64,000 nt of DNA from JAABVY01 sp964627935 (GCA_964627935.1 CAZVLB010000011.1:62001-126000); one strand, 5' to 3'; positions 17,294 to 26,436 are shown, counted from the first letter of the stretch. Notes: generated by a model not told the origin, from the letters alone. A program made the numbers and translations.

Positions 17294-17779
17294 ATGCGCA
17301 TCGAGGAAATTTACCAGGATGATTTTGGCCCCTTCGTGGATCTGATGGCCGATATCGAGATGGGCGATCATTATCATCCATCCAACAATGAACATCGCAG
17401 TTGGCTCAACAAAAAAATAGCCCGGCATTATTTTTGCGGAACGAGATTCTATGGCCTTTACGGGGATGACGATGATATCATCGGATTGTGCGGTTTGAGA
17501 ATCGAAAAAAGCCCGCTGGGCCATTCAATCAGTGAGTTGACAGATATAGGAATCGTTAAGGAACATCGCCGCAAGGGCTATGGTGCCATTCTATTGGAAC
17601 ATGCCGAAAAACTATCGCGAGAAGCGGATGTCTATATGATGTATATGATTACCGATGCCCATGAGTGGTGGAATATCGCCTTTTACGGCAAGGCCGGATT
17701 TGCGCCGGTGGCTGTTCTTCCCGATATTCATGGCCCCGGCCTGGAGGGCCATATCTATATGCGCAAGATTCTAAAATAA
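17294..17779 (+). CDS. GNAT-family N-acetyltransferase
   Basis: 161 aa. The acetyl-CoA-binding motif A is visible as ELTDIGIVKEHRRKGYGAILL, with the R/Q-x2-G-x-G/A core appearing as RRKGYG, and NIAFYGKAGFAPV matches the C-terminal motif B. The acceptor substrate is not predictable. It starts 9 bases after the barrel gene and is probably read with it. Confidence 0.85.
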   Translation: MRIEEIYQDDFGPFVDLMADIEMGDHYHPSNNEHRSWLNKKIARHYFCGTRFYGLYGDDDDIIGLCGLRIEKSPLGHSISELTDIGIVKEHRRKGYGAILLEHAEKLSREADVYMMYMITDAHEWWNIAFYGKAGFAPVAVLPDIHGPGLEGHIYMRKILK

Positions 17780-17869
17780 ATTTTCGAGAACCGCACCATC
17801 AAAACTTCTGAATATTTCTGTTTGCAAATCGGGGGAAAGCCTTATCTTGTAAGTGGCGGAGGTGTAGCC

Positions 17870-18211
17870 ATGAAGACCTTCATATTGATGACCAAGCTTG
17901 CACCTCAAAACGCCAGCCTCATCGAACTGGGAGCCAAACACACCAACCGCGTACGAACCGGCCGGGATTGGGTCAAAATGATCAAGGAAAAATGTCCCGG
18001 CGTAGACTTCAAGGCCCATTACGCATTAATGGGCTACTGGGACTTCATGGACATCTATGAGGCCCCCGATGAAAAGACTGCCGCCAAGGTGTCGCTTTTG
18101 ACACGGCAATACGGCATGTCTCAGGTAGAAAGCTGGCTGGCGATTCCGTACGAGGAGATCATGCAGTTGACCGAGGAGTTTGAGGAAGCCTGCAAAGAGG
18201 AGCAGACTTAG
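17870..18211 (+). CDS. GYD-domain protein
   Basis: 113 aa from the ATG at 17870, with GGAGGTG upstream at 5 bases; the frame is open 48 bases further up, but that start lacks a ribosome site. It matches the GYD family: MKTFILMTKLAPQ start, HYALMGYWDFMDIYEAPDE core (GYW in place of GYD) and TRQYGMSQVESWLAI near the end. GYD proteins are ferredoxin-like dimeric-barrel proteins of unknown function. It is followed by a strong terminator. Confidence 0.8.
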   Translation: MKTFILMTKLAPQNASLIELGAKHTNRVRTGRDWVKMIKEKCPGVDFKAHYALMGYWDFMDIYEAPDEKTAAKVSLLTRQYGMSQVESWLAIPYEEIMQLTEEFEEACKEEQT

Positions 18212-18238
18212 AAAAGCTTGGATCATCCCACAAACGGG

Positions 18239-18279
18239 CCCGGATCATTGGAATTCCCCGATGATCCGGGATTTTTTTT
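18239..18279 (+). terminator. Intrinsic terminator after the GYD gene
   Basis: CCCGGATCAT / ATGATCCGGG (perfect 10-base stem, 12-base loop) is followed by eight T. Confidence 0.9.
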
Positions 18280-18294
18280 GAAGAAAGAATTGAA

Positions 18295-19629
18295 TTATGC
18301 TCTCTTAAACGGCTGTCTCTTTTTGTAGGTCAATGATCTCCATAGCCATTCCAATGGCCCGAAACGGAAATGCTTCAGCCAGATCGGGCTGTAAATCAGC
18401 ATCGCAATCCACCATGCCACCACAAAAATCATCAATGTAGCACGATCATACTGCGCAAACAGCCCGAAACCATAGCCATAGAAAATCGTGGTCATAACCA
18501 GCGATGTCATGATATAATTACTGAACGCCATTCGTCCTACATAAGACAACCGTTCGGTCAGCCATTTGAACAGGTTGGCCCGCAGGATCAACATCACCAG
18601 GCCGATATGCCCCAGCGCCACAGCAATACTTCCCAGGTAATTGTAGTAATATCCGCCCGTGAATTTAAACACAGTGTCAAATTCCACCGCAATCAATGAT
18701 TCATTGCCCATCCAGACCAGCGGCAGCCCGATACCATAGCCCAGTAAAGCCATGAGCACATAAAAACGCCGCCTGCGCTGAAAAGAAAACACGCCCAGCT
18801 TCATAAATGCCATACCCAGGAGCATCACCGCGCCGGAACGCCAGATCCCGAATATCAATGTGCCGTTAAACAGCACCATTGTGGCTTCACCCAAACGGTG
18901 TTCGAATACCGATGGATAACCTGATCTGAATGCCTCTATCTCCTCCTCGATCTCTTCCTCGGTCGGATGGAATGATGAGCTGATATCCTCCCAGGCCTCT
19001 TTCATCTCGGCATCTATTTCTTCGGGCTCGAGGCCCTTTTCGATCGCGGCTTCCGCTTTTTCTGCGCTGTGGCTGGCAAAATTGAAGAATAGCCCGATTC
19101 CCAGCAGAATTATTAACCCGCATAAAAGCAAGACACCGCCACTGACCATCAACTTGCGCGGCTTTGCATCCCGAAACAGCAGGATAATAAAGCCGATCAC
19201 GGCATACATAAAGAGAATATCACCCTGCCAGATCAAATAGGCATGAATCAGGCCGAAGAGCAGCAGCCAGCGCAATCTGCGGCTATATATCTTTTTGAAA
19301 TCCGCGCCCGATTCAGCCGACCGCTGATACATGATAATCATGCCCGCCCCGAACAGCATCGAGAAGATTGTCATGAATTTCATGTTAAAAAACAGGTAAG
19401 TAATGCGCCAGACCAGCATATCGGCGAAATCGGTACCGCCGTATGCGAAGGGATTACTGTAGGCGGCAATGGGCAGGGCGAAATTGTAGATATTCATCGC
19501 CAGAATACCCATAATCGCCAGCCCGCGCAAAACATCCAGCGATTCTATTCTGGCGCTCTCTTGAACCGGCCCAAGGTCGGGAGTGGCGCCCTGCTCCAAG
19601 CTATGTTCCTGATTCATCTCCGGGTTCAT
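18295..19629 (-). CDS. DUF418 (YeiB-like) integral membrane protein
   Basis: 444 aa. After a charged 25-residue N-terminus come IESLDVLRGLAIMGILAMN, the classic DUF418/acyltransferase-3-like opening, and about ten membrane helices. The end (FSNYIMTSLVMTTIFYGYG, FRFGPLEWLWRSLTY) is the conserved DUF418 block. A glutamate-rich insert (near 195-235) separates two helix groups. The function is unknown; family members are inner-membrane proteins thought to be transporters or acyltransferase relatives. Confidence 0.88.
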   Translation of the reverse strand: MNPEMNQEHSLEQGATPDLGPVQESARIESLDVLRGLAIMGILAMNIYNFALPIAAYSNPFAYGGTDFADMLVWRITYLFFNMKFMTIFSMLFGAGMIIMYQRSAESGADFKKIYSRRLRWLLLFGLIHAYLIWQGDILFMYAVIGFIILLFRDAKPRKLMVSGGVLLLCGLIILLGIGLFFNFASHSAEKAEAAIEKGLEPEEIDAEMKEAWEDISSSFHPTEEEIEEEIEAFRSGYPSVFEHRLGEATMVLFNGTLIFGIWRSGAVMLLGMAFMKLGVFSFQRRRRFYVLMALLGYGIGLPLVWMGNESLIAVEFDTVFKFTGGYYYNYLGSIAVALGHIGLVMLILRANLFKWLTERLSYVGRMAFSNYIMTSLVMTTIFYGYGFGLFAQYDRATLMIFVVAWWIAMLIYSPIWLKHFRFGPLEWLWRSLTYKKRQPFKRA

Positions 19630-19762
19630 TATGGTCTTTTATGATAATAATTCTATTTTTATTATGCGGCAAACGGTAAATTGAGTCTAATCTACTTTTA
19701 ACATGAACCGGGAAACTCTAATTGCGTTTGATTAGCTATAATATCTATGCGAAGGAGATGCC

Positions 19763-20242
19763 ATGACGGAGACAGAACGTAACGAGCATATTTCGAAGTT
19801 GGCCGATTTTCCGGAGAGACTTCAGAATTTAATTAACGGGCTGGATGACAATCAACTGAATACACAATATCGCCAGGGTGGATGGACAATCAGGCAGGTC
19901 GTTCATCACCTGGCCGATTCGCATTGCAACGGTTATATCCGTTTCCGCAATGCCTTGAGCCAGGATTATCCGCCGATCGGGCTCTATGATCCCGATTCAT
20001 ATTCGGCCCGTGGCGATTACACAGCATTGCCATTGGAGCCGTCTCTGAATATACTCAAGGGTCTGCATCAAAGACTGGTTCATCTCCTGCATAGCCTCAG
20101 CGATAATGACTGGCAACGCAGGGTAAATCATCCCGAACGCGGTGATCTGAATGTTGATGATCTGTTGCTGACCTATTCGGAGCATTGCGATATTCACTAC
20201 GGCCATATCAACAGCCATTTGGAGGCGATGGGCTGGAAGTAG
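19763..20242 (+). CDS. DinB/YfiT-family metal-dependent protein
   Basis: 159 aa. Three metal-ligand histidines are in the right order for the DinB four-helix fold: VVHHLADSH near 50, and HCDIHYGHINSH near the C-terminus. GGWTIRQVVHHLADSH and RLVHLLHSLSDNDW strongly resemble Bacillus YfiT, a thiol S-transferase relative. GGAG lies 8 bases before the ATG. It ends one base from the convergent DinB gene. Confidence 0.82.
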   Translation: MTETERNEHISKLADFPERLQNLINGLDDNQLNTQYRQGGWTIRQVVHHLADSHCNGYIRFRNALSQDYPPIGLYDPDSYSARGDYTALPLEPSLNILKGLHQRLVHLLHSLSDNDWQRRVNHPERGDLNVDDLLLTYSEHCDIHYGHINSHLEAMGWK

Positions 20243-20243
20243 T

Positions 20244-20717
20244 TTATATGCGCGGAGGTTCGATACCCAGGATGCGCAGGTACTGGTTTATCTGGCTGCG
20301 ATGATGAATATCATGCTCAAAGATATGGATGAATATATCATAACCTGATGATTCAAAACTCCTGCCGCTTCCCTCAAACCTGTAGACCTTTGTAAATGTC
20401 CTGGTGGGCTCCAGGAAGAACCGTTCCATACGGTCCCAGTGGACCTGCAGATGCTTGCGGATAACATCCTTTTCGGGGCAGGTTTTATCAAAAAAAGCCA
20501 GTTCGGTTGATGAATGTCCCATCATTACTTCTTCATACCACCAGTCCGATGTCTCCGATATATGCAAAAACAGCATCCCCAGCGGAATCATTCCGTTTTC
20601 CGGAGCCCAATCCAGCTTATCATCGGGAGTAAGCTCGAGCGCATTGTTAATGCTTTTTTTGATCTGACTGCGCCAGAGCTCGATCATAGTATCCATCAGC
20701 ATACTTTTATCACTCAT
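20244..20717 (-). CDS. DinB-family protein
   Basis: 157 aa from the ATG at 20717, with AAAGGTGAT upstream; a GTG at 20726 is less likely. It is a four-helix DinB-type protein: PLGMLFLHISETSDWWYEEV carries the first metal His, and IHIFEHDIHHRSQINQYLRIL carries the last two. The domain is used by thiol transferases and damage-inducible proteins; the substrate is not known. It converges on a second DinB-fold gene with a single base between the stop codons. Confidence 0.8.
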   Translation of the reverse strand: MSDKSMLMDTMIELWRSQIKKSINNALELTPDDKLDWAPENGMIPLGMLFLHISETSDWWYEEVMMGHSSTELAFFDKTCPEKDVIRKHLQVHWDRMERFFLEPTRTFTKVYRFEGSGRSFESSGYDIFIHIFEHDIHHRSQINQYLRILGIEPPRI

Positions 20718-20878
20718 ACAAATCACCTTTCAAAATCATTCTGAATTTGTCATGATTGCAATTTAGCAAATTTATGACCTCTTTCATATGTAAATTCTAA
20801 TCAGCAAAAACAAAGATATTTGAACCCTATAAATGCACACCTGTTCTAAAATATACACCATAACTAAAGGAGGATTAA

Positions 20879-21067
20879 ATGTTAACATGGGCAATAATAT
20901 TTTTCCTGATTGCGCTGGTTGCGGCGGTATTCGGATTTACCGGTATTGCGGCGGCGGCGGCGGGAATCGCCAAGATTCTGTTTGTCATATTCCTGGCACT
21001 TTTCATATTGAGCCTGATTGTGGGAATCTTTAAACGACCATCCAAAACCAGGCAGGATCTTACATAA
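20879..21067 (+). CDS. DUF1328 small membrane protein
   Basis: 62 aa with two membrane helices joined by an Ala/Gly turn (GFTGIAAAAAGIAK), the exact pattern of the DUF1328/YtjA family. A strong AAAGGAGGA precedes the ATG. The short basic tail (FKRPSKTRQDLT) would face the cytoplasm. The function is unknown; relatives are often seen among stress genes. Confidence 0.9.
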   Translation: MLTWAIIFFLIALVAAVFGFTGIAAAAAGIAKILFVIFLALFILSLIVGIFKRPSKTRQDLT

Positions 21068-21072
21068 GGCAT

Positions 21073-21100
21073 AAAAAAAGCCCCCGCTAATACCGGGGGC
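21073..21100 (-). terminator. Minus-strand intrinsic terminator with no minus-strand gene upstream
   Basis: On the minus strand GCCCCCG (21100-21094) and CGGGGGC (21086-21080) pair around a 7-base loop and are followed by seven T (21079-21073). On the plus strand no T run follows, so it points left. No minus-strand protein gene lies between here and 21460, hence a possible unannotated small RNA. Confidence 0.7.
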
Positions 21101-21459
21101 GCCTCCATACAGGCCGTGAAATAGCACAGGGATAATGTCTCGCTGACGATTTCCCGGCCCGTAAGCCCAACTCACCAGATTATGTGGCGGGATTATTTAA
21201 AATGACCTATCCTCAACCTCTCCCGCGCTGTATATCTATATGGCAAGCTATGTGCCAAATTTGACGACAACATCTGATCTCGCTATCATACATTGAGTTA
21301 GCTCTGAGTTTGTATAGATCAGGCACCACCATCCAGTGTACATCCATGGGCAGATCGTACCTGCGAATGTACCGATCGGTACATTTTTTGACTTTAATAA
21401 TGTTGACTTAAGCTGTTCTTTGGCCTTCCTTTACATCTAAACTTTGCCCGGAGAAGATT
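21101..21459. other. Gene-free stretch with a 20-base palindrome
   Basis: No convincing protein gene, tRNA or known riboswitch was recognised. It holds a perfect palindrome at 21366-21385 (AATGTACCGATCGGTACATT) followed by four T, about 75 bases before the TSUP gene. That could be an operator or a poor terminator. The remainder may be a small minus-strand transcript ending at 21073. Confidence 0.5.
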
Positions 21460-22230
21460 TTGGACTGGTATGTATACCCGATTTTAATCGCCGCCGGATT
21501 CGGTTGCGGATTTATCAATATCCTGGCCGGCAGCGGGTCACTTATAACCCTGCCGGTACTGATCTTTATCGGCTTGCCGGTCAATGTCGCCAACGGCACC
21601 AATCGCGTGGCAATACTGTTTCAGAATATCGTGGGGGTCAGTCGCTTTCACAGAAGCGGCATGCTCGATTTCAGGCAGGGGCTGAAACTAGCTCTACCGG
21701 CCGTAATCGGCGGTATCCTGGGTGCACAGATCGCGGTCAATCTTGATCAGCGCACAATGGAAATCACAATCGGCATACTGATGATTGTGATGCTGATAAG
21801 CCTTCTGATAAAACCGAAACGATGGCTCGAGGGCCGTGGCGACGATATTCGTGGAAATAATCCGCTCCAGATGATAATCTTTTTCGGGATAGGCATTTAC
21901 GGCGGTTTCATACAGGCCGGTGTAGGCATATTCCTGTTGGCCGGACTGGTCCTTTCGGCCGGATTTAACCTGAAAGACGCCAACCCGGTCAAAATCCTGA
22001 TTATCCTCTGCTTCACCATTTTTGCCCTGATAGTATTTCTGATCAATGATCAGGTGCGCTGGGATGCCGGCCTGGTCCTGGCAATCGGCAATATGGCCGG
22101 TGCATTTGTGGCCACACGTATGGCAGTCAAAAAGGGCTCCGAGTTTATTCGAGTCATCTTGATTATCATCCTGATTGCAACCGCCGCCAAGATGTTCGGC
22201 CTGTTCGAGAAAATTTCGGCATTAATATAG
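21460..22230 (+). CDS. TSUP-family (TauE/SafE) membrane exporter
   Basis: 256 aa from a TTG at 21460, six bases after GGAG; no better ATG is available. It has about eight membrane helices and the two family repeats: GFINILAGSGSLITLPVL in the first half and GGFIQAGVGIFLLAGLVL in the second. NVANGTNRVAILFQN is also typical. TSUP proteins move sulfite, sulfoacetate or other organosulfur anions across the inner membrane; the actual substrate here is unknown. The next gene starts 11 bases later. Confidence 0.85.
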   Translation: MDWYVYPILIAAGFGCGFINILAGSGSLITLPVLIFIGLPVNVANGTNRVAILFQNIVGVSRFHRSGMLDFRQGLKLALPAVIGGILGAQIAVNLDQRTMEITIGILMIVMLISLLIKPKRWLEGRGDDIRGNNPLQMIIFFGIGIYGGFIQAGVGIFLLAGLVLSAGFNLKDANPVKILIILCFTIFALIVFLINDQVRWDAGLVLAIGNMAGAFVATRMAVKKGSEFIRVILIIILIATAAKMFGLFEKISALI

Positions 22231-22241
22231 GGGGAGGTTTC

Positions 22242-22664
22242 ATGGCTCGCGGTTTCCTGATCATTGGCGGTATCGCCAATATCGCCATTGCAATCCTGCA
22301 CATAATCATAATCTTCATTGGTCCAAACGGTTATGTCTATTTTGGCGCACCGGAACCGGGCCTCAGGGCAGCACAAGGCTCCCCTTTGCCGGCAATCGCG
22401 ACAACGATCATGGCGCTACTGTTCCTGATCTTTGGATTGTACGCTTTTTCAGCCGCAGGTGTTATCCGAAGGCTCTGGATTGTGCAATATGTGAACATGG
22501 CCATCGGTCTGATTTACATCGTACGTGGATTGTTCTTAATCCCGATGCTTTTCAATCTGGGGCAATTCACATCCGAACCATTGCGCTACTATATCTTTTC
22601 GGCCGTTGCAATGATTATCGGAATCCTTTATCTGGCAGGGACTTTACTTAATACTGGAGCATAA
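22242..22664 (+). CDS. Small four-helix membrane protein, unknown
   Basis: 140 aa, strong GGGGGAGG before the ATG. Four membrane helices are evident (about 4-26, 46-70, 77-103, 112-134), with few charged residues. I do not recognise a defined family, although the layout resembles small DoxX-size or other four-helix inner-membrane proteins. It is in the same transcript as the TSUP exporter and could be an accessory subunit. Confidence 0.7.
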   Translation: MARGFLIIGGIANIAIAILHIIIIFIGPNGYVYFGAPEPGLRAAQGSPLPAIATTIMALLFLIFGLYAFSAAGVIRRLWIVQYVNMAIGLIYIVRGLFLIPMLFNLGQFTSEPLRYYIFSAVAMIIGILYLAGTLLNTGA

Positions 22665-22895
22665 TAGCCATATTGGTGCTTGCGCTTTTTCAGATTAATT
22701 CCTATCCTGAAAAGTCAATGTGAAAGTCCTTAAAAAAATCATTGTAATAATTTTGACTGTATAATTTTCCGATAATATCAATAAGAGCGCAGTTATCCTG
22801 CGTTTCTCTGTTAGGGAATCGGCTCGGTTGGAACACTGCCCCCTCCACAAAGCAGCACCGTTTCAGATCGAGATACAAACAGGTTGGAGGCATTC

Positions 22896-23441
22896 ATGTC
22901 TTCAGATGACAGCAAACTGGTCAGGTATACGATTAATTTGTCCGACCTGATCATAGAGGTTAGCGCCTCCTGGAACAGCTTCGCCCTGGAAAACCAGGGA
23001 CATCATCTGGTCGAAAAAAATATAATCGGAAAATCAGTCTGGGAATATATCTCAGATGCCGAGACACGGCATATCTATAAGAACCTGGTCGAAAAAGTCC
23101 GCATGACCGGCGAATCGGTCAATTTCCCCTTCCGATGTGACAGCCCGGATAAAATCAGGTCGATGAATATGACAATTACCATGGGCTATGAGGACCTGAT
23201 CGTCTTCCACAGCAGAATTATCCATGAAGAAGGCCGTGCCAATGTTGACCTTATCGACGAGACCCAGCCCCGCTCCGATGATGTTATCGAAATCTGCAGC
23301 TGGTGCAAGATGGTTCGGACGAATGGATCATGGCTCGATGCTGCGGATGCTGTCAGGGCGCTGAATCTGTTCGACCATCTACCGCTGCCCAGACTCACAC
23401 ACAGTATCTGCCCCATCTGCATGCACCGTTTCAATGACTGA
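22896..23441 (+). CDS. PAS-domain protein with C-terminal cysteine motif
   Basis: 181 aa from the ATG at 22896, five bases after GGAGG. Residues about 10-110 form a PAS-like domain (SWNSFALENQG, IIGKSVWEYISD). The C-terminus carries EICSWCKMV and HSICPICMHRF, i.e. two C-x2-C pairs with Trp between them. This ending is common in bacterial PAS regulators and could bind zinc or a metal cluster. No output enzyme or HTH domain is present, so it may act by protein contact. It is monocistronic, and the 231 bases upstream hold no other gene. Confidence 0.75.
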   Translation: MSSDDSKLVRYTINLSDLIIEVSASWNSFALENQGHHLVEKNIIGKSVWEYISDAETRHIYKNLVEKVRMTGESVNFPFRCDSPDKIRSMNMTITMGYEDLIVFHSRIIHEEGRANVDLIDETQPRSDDVIEICSWCKMVRTNGSWLDAADAVRALNLFDHLPLPRLTHSICPICMHRFND

Positions 23442-23465
23442 GCTTCACTTTCTTCCGGTATGATG

Positions 23466-24422
23466 CTATGGTAATGGAAGATCCGGCCGTGGAATACAAT
23501 ATTGCCCGGAAGCAGCCTGATTCAGATCGGCTTCAAAGATGATATTGTTGTACTCCTCATCATAGGGCGGTTCATAGATCTTGATTGTATATGTCCCCGG
23601 TGAGATATTAACGAAACTGTGATCAATATCAAAGGCGCAAATACAATCACATCCGCCATTAAGTACCGAATCGAGCTGCCAGATAATTATCTCATCTTCC
23701 GTGATGGAATAGTCAGCAGCAATTACCGGGCAACAGTTGAGCACACAATTTGTATGCCTGATATCCAGATTACCGGAACCATCATAGACAAACACCGCAC
23801 AGCTTTCGGAATCTGAAGCCTCGCGATTATCATAGTCATTATATCCCCCACAATCGCTATGGCCGCTGATAGAACCAGATGGTCCGGCGTCTTCTCCCCA
23901 GGGATAATAATTGCGAGGAACCTCAAAACTGCCGCTGGTTCCGGGCTCGAGGTTGACATCAAATTCAATCAATGGATCGCTCACATTACGATATGGTTCT
24001 TCAATCCTGAGCTTATATTCACCGGGAGAAATGCCCCTGATCTCATATTCGAAATCATACAGGCACAAACAGCGACATCCACCATCGACAAGATTCTCCC
24101 TTTCATAGATTATAATCAGCTGATTACTCAGGTCAACAGAGACATCGATCTCCGTACAGCAGTTAAAACCTCCATTGATCCGCTCTATTGACAGAACCTG
24201 ATCCTGATAACTGAATTCCACAATGTCCTTCGCTGGATCATCGGCACCCCGTAAAATTATGGTACCGAAATTCTTGCAGTCGGACATCTTGAGAAATGAT
24301 GCGCTGGCAGATGGATTGGATTTGCTGCATCCGGAAAAAGCAAATAAGATAGTCGTTGTAAGCAAGGCAAGAGCGAGAAGAAAAACAACTATCCCTGCGT
24401 ATCCGGGATATTGATATTTCAT
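23466..24422 (-). CDS. Lipoprotein with two cysteine-rich beta repeats
   Basis: 318 aa. A hydrophobic N-terminus ends in the lipobox FSGC, so it is probably an outer- or inner-membrane lipoprotein. Two homologous repeats of about 125 residues follow. Each has a CC pair (NCCTEI / NCCPVI), a GGC-x-C-x-C cluster (DGGCRCLCLYDFEY / NGGCDCICAFDIDH) and ISPGEYKLRIEEP / ISPGTYTIKIYEP. Six Cys per repeat suggest disulfides or metal binding outside the cytoplasm. I do not recognise the family. Confidence 0.7.
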   Translation of the reverse strand: MKYQYPGYAGIVVFLLALALLTTTILFAFSGCSKSNPSASASFLKMSDCKNFGTIILRGADDPAKDIVEFSYQDQVLSIERINGGFNCCTEIDVSVDLSNQLIIIYERENLVDGGCRCLCLYDFEYEIRGISPGEYKLRIEEPYRNVSDPLIEFDVNLEPGTSGSFEVPRNYYPWGEDAGPSGSISGHSDCGGYNDYDNREASDSESCAVFVYDGSGNLDIRHTNCVLNCCPVIAADYSITEDEIIIWQLDSVLNGGCDCICAFDIDHSFVNISPGTYTIKIYEPPYDEEYNNIIFEADLNQAASGQYCIPRPDLPLP

Positions 24423-24544
24423 CTTTTGCCTCCTCGGCAGGAATATTTCATGTAAATGCGGTTACAATATTATACTATTTGATCCACATTTCGTTTAAAA
24501 AATATTCCATTCTGATATTCAACATTTTTGCTTGAAACGGGATG

Positions 24545-26179
24545 TCAGTCTACAAGTCGTGATTTTGGCAATGTATCGGCCGTCACCGGCAGTCTAAACT
24601 GCTCCGGCCGATCCTCAATGACTTTCCTGAGCCATCCTTCGGGATAGCCCTGTTCCTCCGGACGGCCCTTTTCGTTTTTTACATAGCCGTCATTATACTT
24701 GGTAATCAGGTAATTACCAAGGTCGCGCCATTTCTCGACCACAATTTCGGCATTATTGACGCTGTAATCTGTCAGATACCTGGTCAAAAGATCCGGTTCA
24801 GTTTTGTGAATCTCAAGCGCGGTTTTCTCGATATAGGGTTGCATGGCAAGATAGGTGCCCTCGATATCCTCCTGGACCTTCTGAATATCCTCAATCATCC
24901 AGGAATATTTCAAATTGCAGAAGTTGGAAACAAAGTTAAAAACCCACCAGGCGGATTGATCGGAATATTTCTGCAATGAGCCGATTGTATATGATTCCGG
25001 CAGCCTGTCGATTCCGCAATAAAGCGGAGTGTAGCATGTAAACCAGGTATCATCCACGCCATACCAGTAAACACCGCCAATCGGATCGGGCAGCCATGAA
25101 CGAGACTGTGATACAAATGAAAAGCCGGTCTGCTGGGTGGAGATGGGCCGTTCCCAGCAGTATTCGACCGAATCGACCTCCCATTTCATCGGACGCCAGC
25201 GATATGGGGTATTATATGGCCCGGCATCGACACCCTTTGTCATGTCGTAATCGGTGCCCTCATAATGATCACGCATGAGCATGAAAACGTCATCCAATGA
25301 TATCTTTTCATCCGGCTTGATCCACAACGGATACGGTTCCGAGTCCTTGACCGCGCGATGATAATCCGGGGAGAGTTTCATCGAGGGCGCCGCCCTGCGG
25401 AATATGCTCCAGACCCGCGAATCGGCATAGCGCCGGTTATAGGGTGTAGGCGGGCAATATGTTTCCGCAAAATTGAAGGGCCTGCCGAAGGAATCATCAT
25501 AGTAGCCCATTTCCTTTGCAAAGGCGATAACATTTTTGGAATACAGGCAGTTTTCCGGATCATCCAATGGAAACTCACCGATACGGGCCTTGTTGGCATG
25601 GGCGGAGATGTAACCATCAGGAACCTTCAATGCCACCCACACCGCCCCGGTTCGCCCCGGACCCATACCAATCATCTCCATTATCCAGCATTCACGAGTA
25701 TCGGCAATCGAAAACGACTCACCGCTGGAACGATAACCATACTTTTCCACCAGGTCGGTCATAACAATAATAGCTTCACGCGCGGTCCTGGCGCGTTGCA
25801 ACGCCAGTTGCATCAAATCCCAGTAATGTAAAAGCCCCAATGTATCACGCAACTCTTCTCTACCACCGAAAGTCGTTTCGCTGATTGCCAGCTGATGCTC
25901 ATTCATAAGATCGACCACGGCATATGTATGCGGCACCTGATGAACTCGTCCGCGCAGGTTGCCATACCAGTCGGTAATATCGAGAGAGTCCTGCTCATGA
26001 TCCGCGGCCGGGATATATTCCAGGTGCGGATGAAACTCGCCGTCACAGGTATAAGTAATCATCACCGAACCATCCTCAGACGCGCCCTGAGTAACCAGCA
26101 AATTGGTGCAGGCCGGCCCCGCCTGAGGAATGGATAATATTATAAAAGCTGTTATCAGGATTATACTTAGGTATTTCAT
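24545..26179 (-). CDS. Secreted C69-family dipeptidase-like hydrolase
   Basis: 544 aa from the ATG at 26179 (MKYLSII), with GGAGGAATC upstream; the frame is open for 21 more codons but without a ribosome site. A signal peptide is followed at once by Cys24 (PACTNLLVTQGASEDGS). Cys24 would be the N-terminal nucleophile of the C69/Ntn-hydrolase family after processing. Later family features are VVDLMNEHQLAISETTFGGRE and EMIGMGPGRTGAVWVA. C69 enzymes cleave dipeptides or act as acyltransferase relatives. Export suggests use on environmental peptides. Confidence 0.85.
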   Translation of the reverse strand: MKYLSIILITAFIILSIPQAGPACTNLLVTQGASEDGSVMITYTCDGEFHPHLEYIPAADHEQDSLDITDWYGNLRGRVHQVPHTYAVVDLMNEHQLAISETTFGGREELRDTLGLLHYWDLMQLALQRARTAREAIIVMTDLVEKYGYRSSGESFSIADTRECWIMEMIGMGPGRTGAVWVALKVPDGYISAHANKARIGEFPLDDPENCLYSKNVIAFAKEMGYYDDSFGRPFNFAETYCPPTPYNRRYADSRVWSIFRRAAPSMKLSPDYHRAVKDSEPYPLWIKPDEKISLDDVFMLMRDHYEGTDYDMTKGVDAGPYNTPYRWRPMKWEVDSVEYCWERPISTQQTGFSFVSQSRSWLPDPIGGVYWYGVDDTWFTCYTPLYCGIDRLPESYTIGSLQKYSDQSAWWVFNFVSNFCNLKYSWMIEDIQKVQEDIEGTYLAMQPYIEKTALEIHKTEPDLLTRYLTDYSVNNAEIVVEKWRDLGNYLITKYNDGYVKNEKGRPEEQGYPEGWLRKVIEDRPEQFRLPVTADTLPKSRLVD

Positions 26180-26283
26180 GATTCCTCCTGTCAATGTTTC
26201 TGCCTGTTTGAATAATGTACGTGCGCACATTCTCTGGCGCAAGAATATTTAATCGAATAAAAGACGGCCGGCCGGATTAATGC

Positions 26284-26312
26284 TTGACAGATTATTAACA
26301 AGCAGGTATATT
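26284..26312 (+). promoter_or_regulatory. Sigma70 promoter of the cohesin-like/dockerin gene
   Basis: TTGACA (26284-26289) and TATATT (26307-26312) are separated by an ideal 17 bases, leaving a leader of about 115 bases. Confidence 0.75.
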
Positions 26313-26436
26313 TAAATTGTTAAACTGCTACCGCACAAAAAACACAAATCATAAAGGATAGATACAAAAGCGCAACTGCTATCGTTTTAGACGTTAGTGT
26401 TTTCTAACATTTAAACCATTAATCATGGGAGGAGTA

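Noticed and set aside
16751..17524. 257-codon minus-strand frame opposite the barrel and GNAT genes
   Set aside because: It spans two clear plus-strand genes in antisense and its product has no recognisable domain.
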